In this document: positions 1-10,493 of the stretch, one piece after another
Position numbering within the stretch: the first letter of the stretch is position 1
Layout: every line of letters starts with the position of its first letter
Source: Actinomycetota bacterium
Lineage (GTDB): Bacteria; Actinomycetota; Actinomycetes; S36-B12; UBA10799
Assembly: GCA_020636995.1 (NCBI GenBank)
Contig: JACJWU010000007.1
Coordinates: forward strand, 28,928-92,927
Length of the DNA stretch: 64,000 bases
Reading direction: 5' to 3'
Program-made: the position numbers and the translations under genes
Notes under the pieces: generated by a model
What the model was told of the DNA's origin: nothing
The model's input: only the letters and a program-made list of their open reading frames with translations
Database searches by the model: none

Positions 1-789
1 TCATGCCGGCCTCGCCGTCCTCCGTGCCAGCGAGATGACCAATGCGGCCACGACCACGAGCACCATGGACAGCGCGATCGCGGAGTCCGGATCCACCTCA
101 CGTTGCAGATAGATCTCCAAGGGCAGGGTGCGCGTCGTGCCCTGCAGACTGCCCGCGAACGTGATCGTGGCACCGAACTCCCCCAGTGCCCGGGCGAAGG
201 ACAGGACCGCCCCGGAGGCCACAGCAGGCAGGACCATCGGAAGCGTGACCCGTCGCAACACCGTTGTGGGCCGCGCACCCAGCGTCGCCGCAACTTCCTC
301 GTAGCGCTGCCCGGACGAACGAAGGGCACCCTCCAGGCTCACCACGAGGAAGGGCATGGCGACGAAGGTCTGCGCCATGATCACTGCCGTCGTCGAGAAC
401 GCGATCTGGATCCCGAACGCCTCGAGGCTGCCTCCCAGCAGACCCCGGCGGCCGAATGTGTAGAGCAAGGCGATCCCTGCGACCACCGGTGGCAGCACCA
501 GCGGCAGCAGAACCACAGAGCGCATGACGTCCTGTCCCCGAAAGGTGCTGCGGCCAAGGATGATCGCCATGGGCACGCCGAAAACCAGGCACAGCAGTGT
601 TGCGATCGTTGAGGTCTTCAGGCTCAACAGCAACGCGGTACGCGCACCGGGCGATGTGATCAGCGCGGGGAGGTCGGCCCAGTCCACTCGCGTGAGCATG
701 GCCAGGAGCGGCAGGACGATGAACAGCGAACCGGCTGCGGCGGGTACGAAGATCCAGCTCGGAACGTCCAGGCGGGGTGTACGGTTCAC
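1..789 (-). CDS. modB: Molybdate ABC transporter permease ModB
   Basis: 262-residue inner-membrane permease, complete: its stop codon occupies the first three bases of the window. It has several hydrophobic segments and a cytoplasmic coupling loop of the EAA type ([14 protein letters not shown]), which in this family contacts the ATPase ModC. With ModA it imports molybdate (or tungstate). The ATG overlaps the end of modA by 4 bases, so the two are translationally coupled. No modC is seen; in this order it would lie just beyond the left edge. Family assignment is firm; the substrate is inferred from the ModA neighbour. Confidence 0.93.
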   Translation of the reverse strand: MNRTPRLDVPSWIFVPAAAGSLFIVLPLLAMLTRVDWADLPALITSPGARTALLLSLKTSTIATLLCLVFGVPMAIILGRSTFRGQDVMRSVVLLPLVLPPVVAGIALLYTFGRRGLLGGSLEAFGIQIAFSTTAVIMAQTFVAMPFLVVSLEGALRSSGQRYEEVAATLGARPTTVLRRVTLPMVLPAVASGAVLSFARALGEFGATITFAGSLQGTTRTLPLEIYLQREVDPDSAIALSMVLVVVAALVISLARRTARPA

Positions 790-1541
790 GACGGCGTCCC
801 GAATCCGCCTTCGGCGAGGACCTGCTGCCCCTCAGGGCCGAGCACGTATGCCTGGAACTCACCTGCGTCGTCCGCGCTGGTGCTGCCCTTCAGCACCCCG
901 ATCGGGTAGTCGTTCGTCGCGTTGTCGGCAGTCGGGATCGGCACGCCGTCAACCGCATCGCCGGCGGAGATCACATCGGAGACGTACACCACCCCGGCGT
1001 CCGCCTCCCCGGAGATCACCTTGCCCAGGACATCGGTCACCGAGTTCTCTTCGCTGACCGGCATCAACGCGACACCCACGTTCTGCTCAACTGTCCGCGT
1101 CGCGGCACCACAGGGCACCTGTGGCGCACACACGACCACGGCGATCCCTGGATCCGCTAGGGAAACGAACGATGTGACCCCGGCCGGATTGCCCGGCGGC
1201 ACAGCGATCTCCATCGAATTGGTGGCGAAGACCGCCGGTCGGGCAGACAGCAGGCCGGCGGCCACCGCCTTGTCCATGGTCACGGTGTCGGCGGCGGCAA
1301 AGACGTCGGCCGAGGCACCATCCTGCAGTTGCGCCACAAGATCGGAGGACCCGCCGAAGTTGAACATCACCGTCGTGCCGGGATTCGCGGTCTCGAACTG
1401 CGCGCCCAGTCGTGTGAACGTGGCCTGCAGCGAAGCCGCGGCGAAGACGGTGATCGTTGTGCTCTCGCCGGGCCGATTCGAGCAGCCCGTCGCGATCAGG
1501 CCGGACATGGCGACCAATGCACAAACACGTCGCTTCATCAC
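786..1541 (-). CDS. modA: Molybdate-binding lipoprotein ModA
   Basis: 251-residue extracytoplasmic solute-binding protein. The N-terminus has a basic stretch, a hydrophobic core and a lipobox ending at Cys20 (LIATGC), so it should be a lipoprotein at the outer face of the membrane. The mature part opens with the ModA-type '[13 protein letters not shown]' strand and contains '[13 protein letters not shown]' and '[13 protein letters not shown]', typical of molybdate binders. It hands molybdate to ModB. It overlaps modB and the upstream regulator gene by 4 bases on each side, forming one operon. Confidence 0.93.
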   Translation of the reverse strand: MMKRRVCALVAMSGLIATGCSNRPGESTTITVFAAASLQATFTRLGAQFETANPGTTVMFNFGGSSDLVAQLQDGASADVFAAADTVTMDKAVAAGLLSARPAVFATNSMEIAVPPGNPAGVTSFVSLADPGIAVVVCAPQVPCGAATRTVEQNVGVALMPVSEENSVTDVLGKVISGEADAGVVYVSDVISAGDAVDGVPIPTADNATNDYPIGVLKGSTSADDAGEFQAYVLGPEGQQVLAEGGFGTPS

Positions 1542-1933
1542 CGTTCGACTTCGACGATCACATTCGTTGACTTGATGACTGCGACCGCCACCGACCCCGG
1601 TTCCAGGTTCAGGTCACGCACGGCTTCAGTGCTCAGCAGCGAGACCACGCGGTACGGCCCGCACTGCAGTTCCACCTGTGACATCACCTCATCGGAGGTG
1701 ATCTCGGTGACGAGTCCGACGAAGCGATTGCGCGCCGAGCTGCTCACACCCAGGGGCTCTGCCGCCGCTGCGGCACGAGCGCGCGCGTACATCGCCAACG
1801 CCAAGCCGTCGATGACCTTGCGCCCGGATTCGTCGATGGCGGCGGCCAACACCCCCGAGTCCACGAGTCTGCGCACGGTGTCATCGCTCACACCCAGGAA
1901 TGTTGCCGCATCAGAGATCCGCAGTTGAGGCAC
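1538..1933 (-). CDS. Mop/TOBE-domain DNA-binding protein, likely molybdate-responsive
   Basis: 131 residues. The first ~60 residues form an excisionase/MerR-like helix-turn-helix (RISDAATFLGVSDDTVRRLVDSG). The last ~65 residues form a single TOBE/Mop domain (SSARNRFVGLVTEITSDEV ... [13 protein letters not shown]), which binds molybdate in related proteins. This architecture is that of small single-Mop regulators or Mo-storage proteins placed ahead of modA. It is first in the operon and overlaps modA by 4 bases, so autoregulation of molybdate uptake is plausible but not shown. Confidence 0.85.
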   Translation of the reverse strand: MPQLRISDAATFLGVSDDTVRRLVDSGVLAAAIDESGRKVIDGLALAMYARARAAAAAEPLGVSSSARNRFVGLVTEITSDEVMSQVELQCGPYRVVSLLSTEAVRDLNLEPGSVAVAVIKSTNVIVEVER

Positions 1934-2024
1934 AAGACGAACGATACACCCGCACTTGCGATCGAATCACCGTCGCAGACACGCAGCTTCGGCTCATCAC
2001 ATCCCGCCGAAGATGCCCCCGAGC

Positions 2025-2702
2025 CTATGACTCGCCGGCGTCCTCGGCCCGCGCCGCGCGGTACACCAATGTCCACGCCGTGAGCAGCCACCACGCGACC
2101 ACTCCGATGGCCAGCCAGAAGAAGATCGCGGCCGGGGTGCCCTTGATGAAGAAGACGTCCACGGCAGCGAGCAGGAAGTAGATCACGCCGGCGACGAGCA
2201 GGATCACCGATGTCACGAGCCAGCGCCAGAACTTGCCGCCGAGCGTGCGGAAGTTCACCGCAAGAGCATTCGACTGCCCGTCCATGGCAGCGATCGACAG
2301 GAACGGCGTCAAGGCGGCGACCAGGAGGACCAGCACAGGGTGAATCAGGGTCACCAGGAGCACCAGCAGCCACTGCAGCAGCGCCCAGCCCGTGAATGCA
2401 CCTGCGTGGGCCTTCACCCTGCCCAGCGCCGATTCCCCGTCGCGGTCGACTGCGCCGAGCGCGCAGGACGTGAGTACCGCATACAGCGCCATCACGCTGA
2501 TCCCGGACACCAGGACCGCGACAAGGAAGCCGAAACTCAGCGCGGATTGGGTGTTGAGCCAGGTGAGGAATCCCTGCACCACGGTGTTGATCACGATGAA
2601 CAGCAGCGCGGGCCCGGAGCTGCGCCACATCACGGCCAATGCCTTGAGAAGTGCAGAGAAGCGGTATCCCGCGGGTGCCGGGCGGGCTACGTCGGTACTC
2701 AC
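2025..2702 (-). CDS. Polytopic membrane protein of unknown function
   Basis: 225 residues with about six hydrophobic segments (for example LLFIVINTVVQGFLTW, LLQWLLVLLVTLIHPVLVLL, LVTSVILLVAGVIYFLLAAV). The GTG start at 2702 overlaps the stop of the upstream lipoprotein gene (GTGA) and is preceded by GGAGGCGAA, which argues against the longer in-frame extension. I do not recognise a family. It is the last gene of a three-gene unit with a Tat-exported phosphoesterase and a lipoprotein, so a role at the cell envelope is the reasonable inference. Confidence 0.72.
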   Translation of the reverse strand: MSTDVARPAPAGYRFSALLKALAVMWRSSGPALLFIVINTVVQGFLTWLNTQSALSFGFLVAVLVSGISVMALYAVLTSCALGAVDRDGESALGRVKAHAGAFTGWALLQWLLVLLVTLIHPVLVLLVAALTPFLSIAAMDGQSNALAVNFRTLGGKFWRWLVTSVILLVAGVIYFLLAAVDVFFIKGTPAAIFFWLAIGVVAWWLLTAWTLVYRAARAEDAGES

Positions 2703-3079
2703 TTCGCCTCCTGCGCGTTGTCGGCGAGGACGGTTTCGACCTGCCCGTTGAAGATCTCCTGGGCTCCCACCGTCACCTTCAGCGAGACCACCGCCGGCGA
2801 GTACGCACCGTACTCGGTCGTCGTCGCCCCGAACTCCTCGAGGCTCTTGGCCTCCGACCTGATCTCGCGGCCGTTGCGGGTCGTGCCCTTGCAGACGTAG
2901 AGATCTCCCTCCACATCGCACACCGGCGCCACGCCGATCGGGACGCCCTTGTCCACGAGCACGTCGTTCGTGGCGATCCGAACGGCCGTCACTTCGGCAC
3001 CGGCGACCGGCTGCAACTGTGCGATCTGGGTGCATCCGGCCAGGGGTATCAACGCGAGCACGGCGAGCAGTCGTTTCAT
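2699..3079 (-). CDS. Small lipoprotein of unknown function
   Basis: 126 residues. A short signal with lipobox ALIPLAGC (Cys16) predicts membrane anchoring on the outside. The mature part is beta-rich in composition and contains 'CDVEGDLYVCKG', two cysteines that could form a disulphide. It overlaps the phosphoesterase upstream and the membrane protein downstream by 4 bases each. No recognised family. Confidence 0.75.
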   Translation of the reverse strand: MKRLLAVLALIPLAGCTQIAQLQPVAGAEVTAVRIATNDVLVDKGVPIGVAPVCDVEGDLYVCKGTTRNGREIRSEAKSLEEFGATTTEYGAYSPAVVSLKVTVGAQEIFNGQVETVLADNAQEAK

Positions 3080-4875
3080 GCGCCTGCCCCCTTCGTGTTC
3101 TTGAGGACCGTGGCTCTTCGCTGCATGATCTCCTTGTCCAGATCGGCGTCGGAGATCTTCTCCAGGTCGAACGGCGCCGGCAGGATCAACTCCACGTTGC
3201 GGTCGAGGTCCGAACCCATCAGCGCGAACGGCGTGGCCGTCCAGTCGTTGGAGGCCAGTTCCCGACTCAGGGACGCGATCCCGACCTGGGAGAAGTCGCC
3301 GCTGGTCCATTGCGCCGGGGAGGCGTGGTCCATCGTGATGGCGAAGATCGACATCGTGCCATCGCGGTTGTCGCAGATGTCGACCACCTGCTGCTGCTGC
3401 GGGTAGTCGATGCAGGAAGCCGTGGTGATCTCCCAGAAGCCGCCTGTGCCATCCGCGTTGGGGTGGGCCTTGATCGTGTTGGTGTGGGTGTGGCCGTTGA
3501 GCCAGGCGATCATGTTGGGGTATCTCACGAGCATCGCGATGAACTCGTCGGCGTGGATCAGGGGCTCGCCCGGATGGAAGATCGACTCGGCCGTGTTCTC
3601 CAGTGTCAGGCTGTTGTGGTGGCTCAGGATGATCGCCAACTTGTCCTGCGCGACGCACTCCTGCAGACCCGCCTCGAGCCACTCGAACTGGTTCTTCGGC
3701 ACCGCACCGTCGGCACCCGTGAGCCTGTTGCAGGTGTCGAGTCCGAACATGCGAAGGTTCGGGCCGATGTCCGTGGACCAGAAGGTGGTGTTGTCGTCGA
3801 GGTTCGTCTGGGTGAACCCGTGCCCCACGGGCCCCGGACCGCCGCCGTTGTCCTCGAAGTGGGCGGCCATGAAGTCCTGGCCCTGCAGCAGTTGCCGGTC
3901 GGGATCGGAGGTCACGCGTTTGAAGCCACCCACCAGGCCGAACTGCTGGCGCACGAAGTCCAGCCCCCGCTGCAAGGGACTCGGGTCGGTTGCCATACCC
4001 GTGAACTGGTCGGTCACCCAGGACGGGAACGACCAGTACTTGGTGTGACCCGTGGCCAGCGAGCGCAAGGAGTCGTCCTGGCCGACGAAACCATTGAGCA
4101 GCACGTCATGGTTGCCGAACACCGAGTACCAGGGGGCCGGCATGCCGGGACTGGTGACCTCGGTCGTGACGATTGCCTCCATCAGACCCGGGATCTGCGG
4201 GAATCCGTACTCGCCCCACATGTCGCCGGACGGATCGTCGGGGTGGTAGGCGTACGTCGCCTCAGGCCAGACCTCGACGCCTTCGTAGACGCCCTCAGCC
4301 CCGGAGTTCGCCATGACCGGCACCCCGTCCATGACCTTGATGTACCAACGGGTCTCGAGGTTGGAGATCTGGTCTGCCGAGTCGCCGGTGTTCAGGACCG
4401 CCGCCATCGGCGCCCCGGTGACCGGACTGTTGGCCGCATCACTGAACGCCTGCACCATCTGCGCCTGCACGAACAGCGACATCGACTCCTGCGGCCGGCA
4501 GATGCCGGGCATCAGAGTCGGGCTGAAGGCCATCACAGGCTCCAGTCGGGATGGCGACTGGGTGTCCTGGATGTGGATGTCGGAGGTGTGCCCGAGATAG
4601 GCCAGGGAACGCCGCCTGGCCACCCGACCCGGGGAGGGCCGGTTGACGACGAGGTCCTCGCGGACGATGAACGACTCCCCCGGGGCGGTCAACAGGGTGC
4701 GGTACGCGCGGTTGCCGGTCGTGGACTGCCGAATGGTCTCGCGCAGGGTCGTCGGCACGTCTGCTGGTGCCAATGGTGCTGCGAGCGCACTGCCGACCAT
4801 CGACCGCGGCAGGCCGAGTGAGGCTGCCAGGGCACCGCTGAACGCGATGAATGATCGTCGGCTCATGTGCGCCAT
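3076..4875 (-). CDS. Tat-exported metallophosphoesterase (TIGR03767-like)
   Basis: 599 residues from the ATG at 4875, chosen because GGAGGACAGCCC precedes it. A twin-arginine signal (MSRRSFIAFSGALAASLGL) directs folded export. The calcineurin-like metal motifs are all visible but widely spaced: HTSDIHIQDT, LNTGDSADQ, VFGNHDVLLNG, LSHHNSL and WLNGHTHTNTI. Long insertions between motifs and a Tat signal are characteristic of the PPA1498 family of probable phosphoesterases. The substrate is unknown. It heads a three-gene operon with a lipoprotein and a membrane protein, so it probably acts outside the membrane. Confidence 0.87.
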   Translation of the reverse strand: MAHMSRRSFIAFSGALAASLGLPRSMVGSALAAPLAPADVPTTLRETIRQSTTGNRAYRTLLTAPGESFIVREDLVVNRPSPGRVARRRSLAYLGHTSDIHIQDTQSPSRLEPVMAFSPTLMPGICRPQESMSLFVQAQMVQAFSDAANSPVTGAPMAAVLNTGDSADQISNLETRWYIKVMDGVPVMANSGAEGVYEGVEVWPEATYAYHPDDPSGDMWGEYGFPQIPGLMEAIVTTEVTSPGMPAPWYSVFGNHDVLLNGFVGQDDSLRSLATGHTKYWSFPSWVTDQFTGMATDPSPLQRGLDFVRQQFGLVGGFKRVTSDPDRQLLQGQDFMAAHFEDNGGGPGPVGHGFTQTNLDDNTTFWSTDIGPNLRMFGLDTCNRLTGADGAVPKNQFEWLEAGLQECVAQDKLAIILSHHNSLTLENTAESIFHPGEPLIHADEFIAMLVRYPNMIAWLNGHTHTNTIKAHPNADGTGGFWEITTASCIDYPQQQQVVDICDNRDGTMSIFAITMDHASPAQWTSGDFSQVGIASLSRELASNDWTATPFALMGSDLDRNVELILPAPFDLEKISDADLDKEIMQRRATVLKNTKGAGA

Positions 4876-5191
4876 GGGCTGTCCTCCGCTCGGCCGGGAA
4901 TGTTCGTCATAGTGGCACAAACCGGGCCCGGGTTACCGCCCGCTCGCCGGAGAGTCGCCGCGTCAAGTGCCGAGCCGGGCCGGCCGCGTGGACAGATCCG
5001 TGGCATTTCGTGAACGAACTGCACCTCGGGCCCTGTGTCCGCCCAACTCCATCCGCCACGCCGGCGTGATCCGAGCCGGACGGGAACCCATCCACCCGAG
5101 ACCACCTTGGCGACCGACTGTTCTGAGTCACCGCCCACTGCGCGCCCATACTGTGAGGGTCGGGAGGGCCGATGCCGGGAGGAGGGTGGCC
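4876..5191. other. Intergenic region between divergent genes
   Basis: About 315 bases separate the starts of the phosphoesterase (minus) and the GGDEF/EAL gene (plus). It must contain both promoters. I see no convincing gene, strong hairpin or repeat here; the short ORFs that cross it lack ribosome binding sites or family features. Confidence 0.5.
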
Positions 5192-7643
5192 ATGCAGTCC
5201 CGCTACGAAGCCGTCCTCGCAGCCCTGAAGGCGGGGGTTGTCATCCACGCGGCCGACACCGAGATCCTCGAGGCCAACGAGCGCGCTCGAGACCTGCTGG
5301 GCATCCGGGACCTCGAGGGGCGCCTGGCCACCGATCCGCAATGGGTGTTCTTGGAGGCCGATCACTCACCGATGCCACTGGAGCGCTTCCCCGTGATGCA
5401 GGTGCTGGAGTCGCGCCTGCCGGTCGAGGCGCTGACGATGATCATCCATCCACCCACGGGACCGGACGTGACGATCGAGGTCAGTGCACTGCCCGTCACC
5501 GATGAGGCCGGACAGATCGAGCAGATCGTCGTGAGTTTCATCGACGTCACACCGTGGGCGGAGGCCGAGCGGGCGCTGGCCGCCAGCGAGGCGCTCCTGC
5601 ACGTGGTTCTGGACAACGTAGGGCAGAACATCCTGCGACTCGACGAGGATCTTCGCGTCGACTACGTCAACGCGGGCGTGGCGCGGATGCTCGGGCACCC
5701 GGAGACGCCGGTGATCGGCCGGTCACTCGTCGACCTCGGCTACCCGGCCCCAGGCCTCATCGACTGGTCGGACCACTGTCAGAAGGTTCTGACCACAGCA
5801 AGGCCGGACACCTTCGAGTGCTGCGAGCACACCAGCCTGGGCGAGCGCTGGCATGAACTCACTGTCCTGCCGCAGGTCGCATCGGACGGCACGGTGGCAC
5901 ACGTCATCGTCACGCACCGTGACGTCACCGAACGCAAAGAAGCGGAGTCGTCCGCACGTGTCCGGCAGGCACAGTACGAAGCCGCACAACTGATCGCAAG
6001 TTTCGGCAGCTGGTCGATGGACCTGGCGACCCAGAGGATCACATGGTCGGAGGAACTCTTCCGGATACTCGGCCTGGACCCGTCGCAAACGGCGCCGGAC
6101 ATTGCGCACCAGGAGAGTCTGTACACCAATGAGAGCTGGCAGCGGCTCAGCGCAGCGATCAGCGAAGCACAAGCGTCGGGGGTGCCGTATGAACTGGAAC
6201 TCGAGACCCGCCGCCCAGACGGGTCGAACGGGTGGGTCCTGACCCGCGGAGAGGCCGTCCGCGATCTGAACGGTGCCATCATCGGTCTGCAAGGAGTGGC
6301 TGCCGACGTCACGGAATCCCGGCGCGCGGCGGCCGAATTGACCAAGCTGACGACCTACGATCCCTTGACCGGGCTTCCCAACCGCAGTGCGTTGTTCGAC
6401 GAGATCTCCCGCACGACGTCGATCGGACATCATGCGGGGCGGCACACAGCCGTCCTGATGGTCGACCTCGACCACTTCAAGGACATCAACGACACACTCG
6501 GACACGAGTCCGGCGACGAGTTACTGATCGCGGCCGGCGCACGTATCTCCAACGGCGCACCTCCAGGCAGTTTCGTCGCACGCTTCGGGGCTGACGAGTT
6601 CGCGCTGGTTGCCTCGTCACTGGATGAGCCGGGCGAGGCGGAGGTCCACGCGCAACAACTGCTGCTGGCGTTCCGCCGCCCCTTCGGCATCGCCGGGGCC
6701 GAGCTGTTCGCCACTGCCAGTATCGGAGTGGCCGTCACCACTGGGGCAGGTACACCGGGCGACCTGGTCCGGGAGGCGGACACGGCCATGCACGCTGCGA
6801 AATCCCAGGGGCGCGACCGTGTGGTCGTGTTCAACGAGGATCTAGGTGCCGCGGCCACGGCGCGTCTGGCAATCGAAACGGATCTGCGTCGCGCACTCGA
6901 ACGAGACCAACTCGACGTCTGGTATCAACCCGAGGTCGACCTCGCCAGTGGCGGCGTCGTCGCCCTGGAAGCCCTGTTGCGATGGAACCACCCCGATGGA
7001 ACCGTGTGGAGCGCGCAGCGGTTCATCGATGTCGCCGAGGAAACTGGACTCATCCTGGATATCGGCGACTGGGTTCTACACGAGGCGTGCATGCAGGCCT
7101 CGTGACTTGGCCCGCCATCGGGCTGATCACCCCCTGATCGTGCGAGTGAACGTGTCCGCGCTGCAGTTGGCCGAGGCGGGCTTGCTGCCTGCGATCGACG
7201 ACGCACTCCGCATCAGCGGCACCGACCCGAAGGGGCTGTGTGTGGAGATCACCGAAACCACACTGCTGCACGAAACCCCCACGGCTCGCGCGAACCTGGA
7301 AGGGCTGCATGAGCGGGGCATCGGCATCGCGATCGACGACTTCGGCACCGGCTACGCCCCTTTGACCTACTTGAACACCTACCCCATCGACGTGGTCAAG
7401 ATCGATCGGAGTTTCGTGTCGGGCACACCACGTGGGGACAACCGTCTCGTACCCGGCATCATCGCTTTCGCCGCGTCCCTGGGAATCTCCGTCACCGCGG
7501 AGGGGGTGGAAACCCCGGAGCAAGCCTCCTACCTCCGCGAAGTCGGGTGCCCCTCCGCACAGGGCTGGCTCTACTCGAAGGCCCTTCCGGCCGACCAGAT
7601 CGTGCCACTGCTGTCCCACACCTACCCACCAGCACCCGTCTGA
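5192..7643 (+). pseudogene. PAS-PAS-PAS-GGDEF-EAL cyclic-di-GMP protein, frameshifted
   Basis: Start ATG at 5192 follows GGGAGGAGGG. Three PAS-type segments fill the N-terminal ~390 residues, followed by a GGDEF diguanylate cyclase domain (LTTYDPLTGLPNRSALFDEI, VDLDHFKDIND, and a GADEF variant of the signature) and an EAL phosphodiesterase domain (VALEALLRWNHP, IDDFGTGYAPL). The reading frame breaks inside the EAL domain: the first frame stops at TGA 7103-7105 just after 'LHEACMQAS', and the rest (RADHPLIVRVNVSALQL onward) continues in the +1 frame to 7643. Removing one base near 7103 restores ~816 residues. It is either a real inactivating indel or a sequence error; GGDEF could still be made as a 637-residue product. 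Confidence 0.85.
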
Positions 7644-7793
7644 GCAGCTCCCGCGCGAGGGTTGATCCACCACAGACAGGGATCGGGAGTTGATCGCGAC
7701 CAGCGCCATTTCCGGCCCCGGTGGTCCCGCGTCCCAACGACACAGGTGGCGACCGGAATACCCGCGGTAGAACACTGTGATCCGGAGGCTGCC

Positions 7794-10346
7794 ATGACCA
7801 TCGCGCCCGGCCGGCTCGCGCCGACCAGACCGTGGGCGCGGGAGGCTGCCGAAGTGCTCCATGAACTCGACGTCGACCCGGCCCTCGGGCTCGCCGAGGA
7901 CGACGTCGTGTCGCGGCGCACGGCCGTGGGCCCGAACTCCTTTCCGGAGCCTCCCACCCGCGGGCTCCTCGGATTGTTCGCCGATCAGTTCCGCGACGTA
8001 CTCATCTATCTACTGGTGGCCGCAGCGGCGATCTCGGTGCTGATCGGGGAGCCCCTCGAGGCCAGCGTCATCGGCATCATCATCGTGCTCAACTCCATCA
8101 TCGGGGTGTTCCAGGCCTACCGGGCCGACCAGGCGCTGGCCGCGCTCAAACGGCTGTCGGCACCCATGGCCGACGTGTTGCGGCAGGGTCAGGTGAGCTG
8201 CATCGACGCCGCAGGGCTCGTGCCCGGTGACATCGTGCTGCTCGAAGCCGGCGATGGCGTGCCGGCCGATGTGCGACTGTTCACGTCCACGGATCTGCAG
8301 GCCGCCGAGGCCGCACTCACCGGCGAGTCCGTTCCGGTGCGCAAATCCCCGGACCCGGTCGCCGAAGGCGCCGGCGTGGCCGACCGGACCAGCATGCTGT
8401 TCCGCGGGACGGAGGTGGTCGGGGGCACCGGCAGGGCCGTCGTCGTGGCGACCGGGCAGAAGACCCAACTCGGCGAGATCGCCGACCTGGTGGCCGGCGC
8501 CGAGGGGGTGCAGACGCCGCTGCAGAAGCGACTGGCCCGCCTCGGCACCGTCATCGCGATCGCGGTGGTCGTGATCTGTCTCATCGTGCTGGCAGCCGGC
8601 CTGCTGCGCGGGGAGGATCCCGTGCAGATGCTGCTGACAGCCGTCTCGCTGGCGGTGGCAGCCGTCCCGGAGGCACTGCCCGCGGTGGTGACGATCACAC
8701 TGGCCCAGGGTGCCTCGACCATGATCAAGCAGAAGGCGCTGACCCGGCGGCTCCCCGCGGTGGAGACGCTCGGCTCGGTGACCCACATCTGCTCGGACAA
8801 GACCGGGACACTCACCAAGAATCGGATGACTGCCGAGGAGGTGTGGCTGGAGGACGGCTGCTCGGTCACCGAACTGGCCCAGATCGCCGCCCTGTGCAAC
8901 GACGCGCACCTCGGCCCCGGCGACGCGGTTCCCGTCGGCGACCCGACCGAGGTCGCGCTTCTGCGCTTCGCCCGGCCCCTGTGGCACGAGGCCGGATGGC
9001 ACAGGGTGGCCGAGGCACCGTTCGACTCCACCCGGATGCGGATGACGGTGGTGTGCGAGCGCGTGGACCTGTGGGCATTCACCAAGGGCGCGCCGGAGGT
9101 GCTGATCCCGCGGTTCAGGAACAACGGCCGGATCGCGGCACAGGCCCTCACGATGGCCGCCCAGGGGCTGCGGGTGCTGGTGTTCGCGCGTCGGCGACTC
9201 GATGCGCTGCCCGGTCGTGTGGAGGACGTCGAGGACGATCTCGAGCCGATCGGTCTCATCGGGCTGCTCGACCCGCCGCGCAATGGCGTGGAGGAGGCGA
9301 TCGCGCAGTGTGCCACCGCGGGCGTGGTGCCCATCATGATCACCGGCGACCACCCGGCAACCGCGCGGGCCATCGCCGACCGGGTCGGGATCGCGGCGCA
9401 GAGCGCGACGACGATCACCGGTGCCGAACTCGCGGGCATGTCCGACGAACAGTTCGCCCAGCGGGTCGACCACCTCAATGTGTATGCCCGGGTGGACCCG
9501 TCGCAGGAGATCCGAATCGTCCGCGCGCTGCAGACGAACGGCCGGGTGGCGGCGATGACCGGGGATGGCGTCAACGACGCCCCGGCCCTCAAGCAGGCCG
9601 ATATCGGCGTGGCCATGGGTGACGGCGGGACCGATGTGGCCCGGGGGGCGGCCGACCTCGTGCTGCTGGACAACAATTTCGCCACCCTGGTCGCGGCGGT
9701 GCGCCAGGGCAGGAGGATGTACGACAACATCCGCCGCTTCGTGAAGTACGTCCTGACCGGCAACAGCGGGGAGATCTGGACGGTCTTCCTCGCGCCGTTC
9801 CTGGGCTTCCCGCTGGCGCTGTTGCCGCTGCAGATCCTGTGGATCAACCTGCTCACCGACGGGCTCCCCGGGCTCGCCCTGACCGCCGAGCCCGCGGGGA
9901 GGGACATCATGTCGCGGCCGCCGCGACCGCCGGATGAGAGCGTCTTCGCCCGGGGCATGGGCGCCCACATCATCTGGGTCGGCGGCCTGATCGGCGCTCT
10001 GTCGCTGACGGCGCTGGCGTTCGGGTACCACGGCGGGTCCCCCAACTGGCAGACGATGGTGTTCACCACCCTGGTGTTCTGCCAGGTCGTCCACGCCTTC
10101 GTGATCCGGTCCGAGACCCGCAGCGTGTTCACCATCGGCCTGTTCAGCAACCGCCCCATGCTCCTGGCCCTCGCGTTGACGGTGGCAGCGCAAGTCCTGG
10201 TGATCTACTGGGGGCCGCTGCAGGGTGTGTTCGGCACGGGCAGCCTCACCCCCGCCGAACTCTCGCTGTGCATCGGGCTCGCATCGGTCGTCTTCGTCGC
10301 AGTGGAGGTGGAGAAGGCCGTCAAGCGCACCCGCGCCGCGGCGTAG
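7794..10346 (+). CDS. Cation-transporting P-type ATPase (P2-like)
   Basis: 850 residues from ATG 7794, which has GGAGG 6 bases upstream. P-type hallmarks: actuator LTGESVPV, transmembrane PEALP in M4, phosphorylation site CSDKTGTLT (Asp335), ITGDHPATA and the hinge [22 protein letters not shown]. The N-terminal domain and the ~six C-terminal hydrophobic segments including [20 protein letters not shown] fit the calcium/cation P2 class rather than heavy-metal P1B pumps: there is no CPx motif and no N-terminal CxxC. The exact ion cannot be read from sequence. A hairpin follows at 10360-10404. Confidence 0.92.
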   Translation: MTIAPGRLAPTRPWAREAAEVLHELDVDPALGLAEDDVVSRRTAVGPNSFPEPPTRGLLGLFADQFRDVLIYLLVAAAAISVLIGEPLEASVIGIIIVLNSIIGVFQAYRADQALAALKRLSAPMADVLRQGQVSCIDAAGLVPGDIVLLEAGDGVPADVRLFTSTDLQAAEAALTGESVPVRKSPDPVAEGAGVADRTSMLFRGTEVVGGTGRAVVVATGQKTQLGEIADLVAGAEGVQTPLQKRLARLGTVIAIAVVVICLIVLAAGLLRGEDPVQMLLTAVSLAVAAVPEALPAVVTITLAQGASTMIKQKALTRRLPAVETLGSVTHICSDKTGTLTKNRMTAEEVWLEDGCSVTELAQIAALCNDAHLGPGDAVPVGDPTEVALLRFARPLWHEAGWHRVAEAPFDSTRMRMTVVCERVDLWAFTKGAPEVLIPRFRNNGRIAAQALTMAAQGLRVLVFARRRLDALPGRVEDVEDDLEPIGLIGLLDPPRNGVEEAIAQCATAGVVPIMITGDHPATARAIADRVGIAAQSATTITGAELAGMSDEQFAQRVDHLNVYARVDPSQEIRIVRALQTNGRVAAMTGDGVNDAPALKQADIGVAMGDGGTDVARGAADLVLLDNNFATLVAAVRQGRRMYDNIRRFVKYVLTGNSGEIWTVFLAPFLGFPLALLPLQILWINLLTDGLPGLALTAEPAGRDIMSRPPRPPDESVFARGMGAHIIWVGGLIGALSLTALAFGYHGGSPNWQTMVFTTLVFCQVVHAFVIRSETRSVFTIGLFSNRPMLLALALTVAAQVLVIYWGPLQGVFGTGSLTPAELSLCIGLASVVFVAVEVEKAVKRTRAAA

Positions 10347-10359
10347 TGGCACCGCGAGG

Positions 10360-10404
10360 GCAGATTGCGGACACGACCGGCTACTGGTCGTATGCGCAAT
10401 CTGC
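10360..10404. terminator. Two-tier hairpin after the P-type ATPase gene
   Basis: Outer arms GCAGATTGCG / CGCAATCTGC pair perfectly and inner arms ACGACC / GGTCGT pair around a 7-base loop. It starts 13 bases after the ATPase stop. There is no T-tract, as is common for actinobacterial terminators; function is inferred. Confidence 0.6.
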
Positions 10405-10493
10405 TCCACCGCAGCGCGTTCACGACTGCACCTGCGTCCTGGTCGCTACGCTCCCCCGACGACTGCCACACTGGTCGCAAGTAGGGAGTCACC

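Noticed and set aside
4967..5191. Longer N-terminus for the GGDEF/EAL protein
   Set aside because: The extension from 4967 is Arg/Pro-rich without PAS character, while ATG 5192 has an excellent ribosome binding site and leads straight into PAS sequence.
8010..10409. 799-codon ORF antisense to the P-type ATPase
   Set aside because: Shadow of strong GC bias at third codon positions; product is His/Arg/Gly-rich with no domain, and no ribosome binding site. The ATPase on the plus strand has all family motifs.
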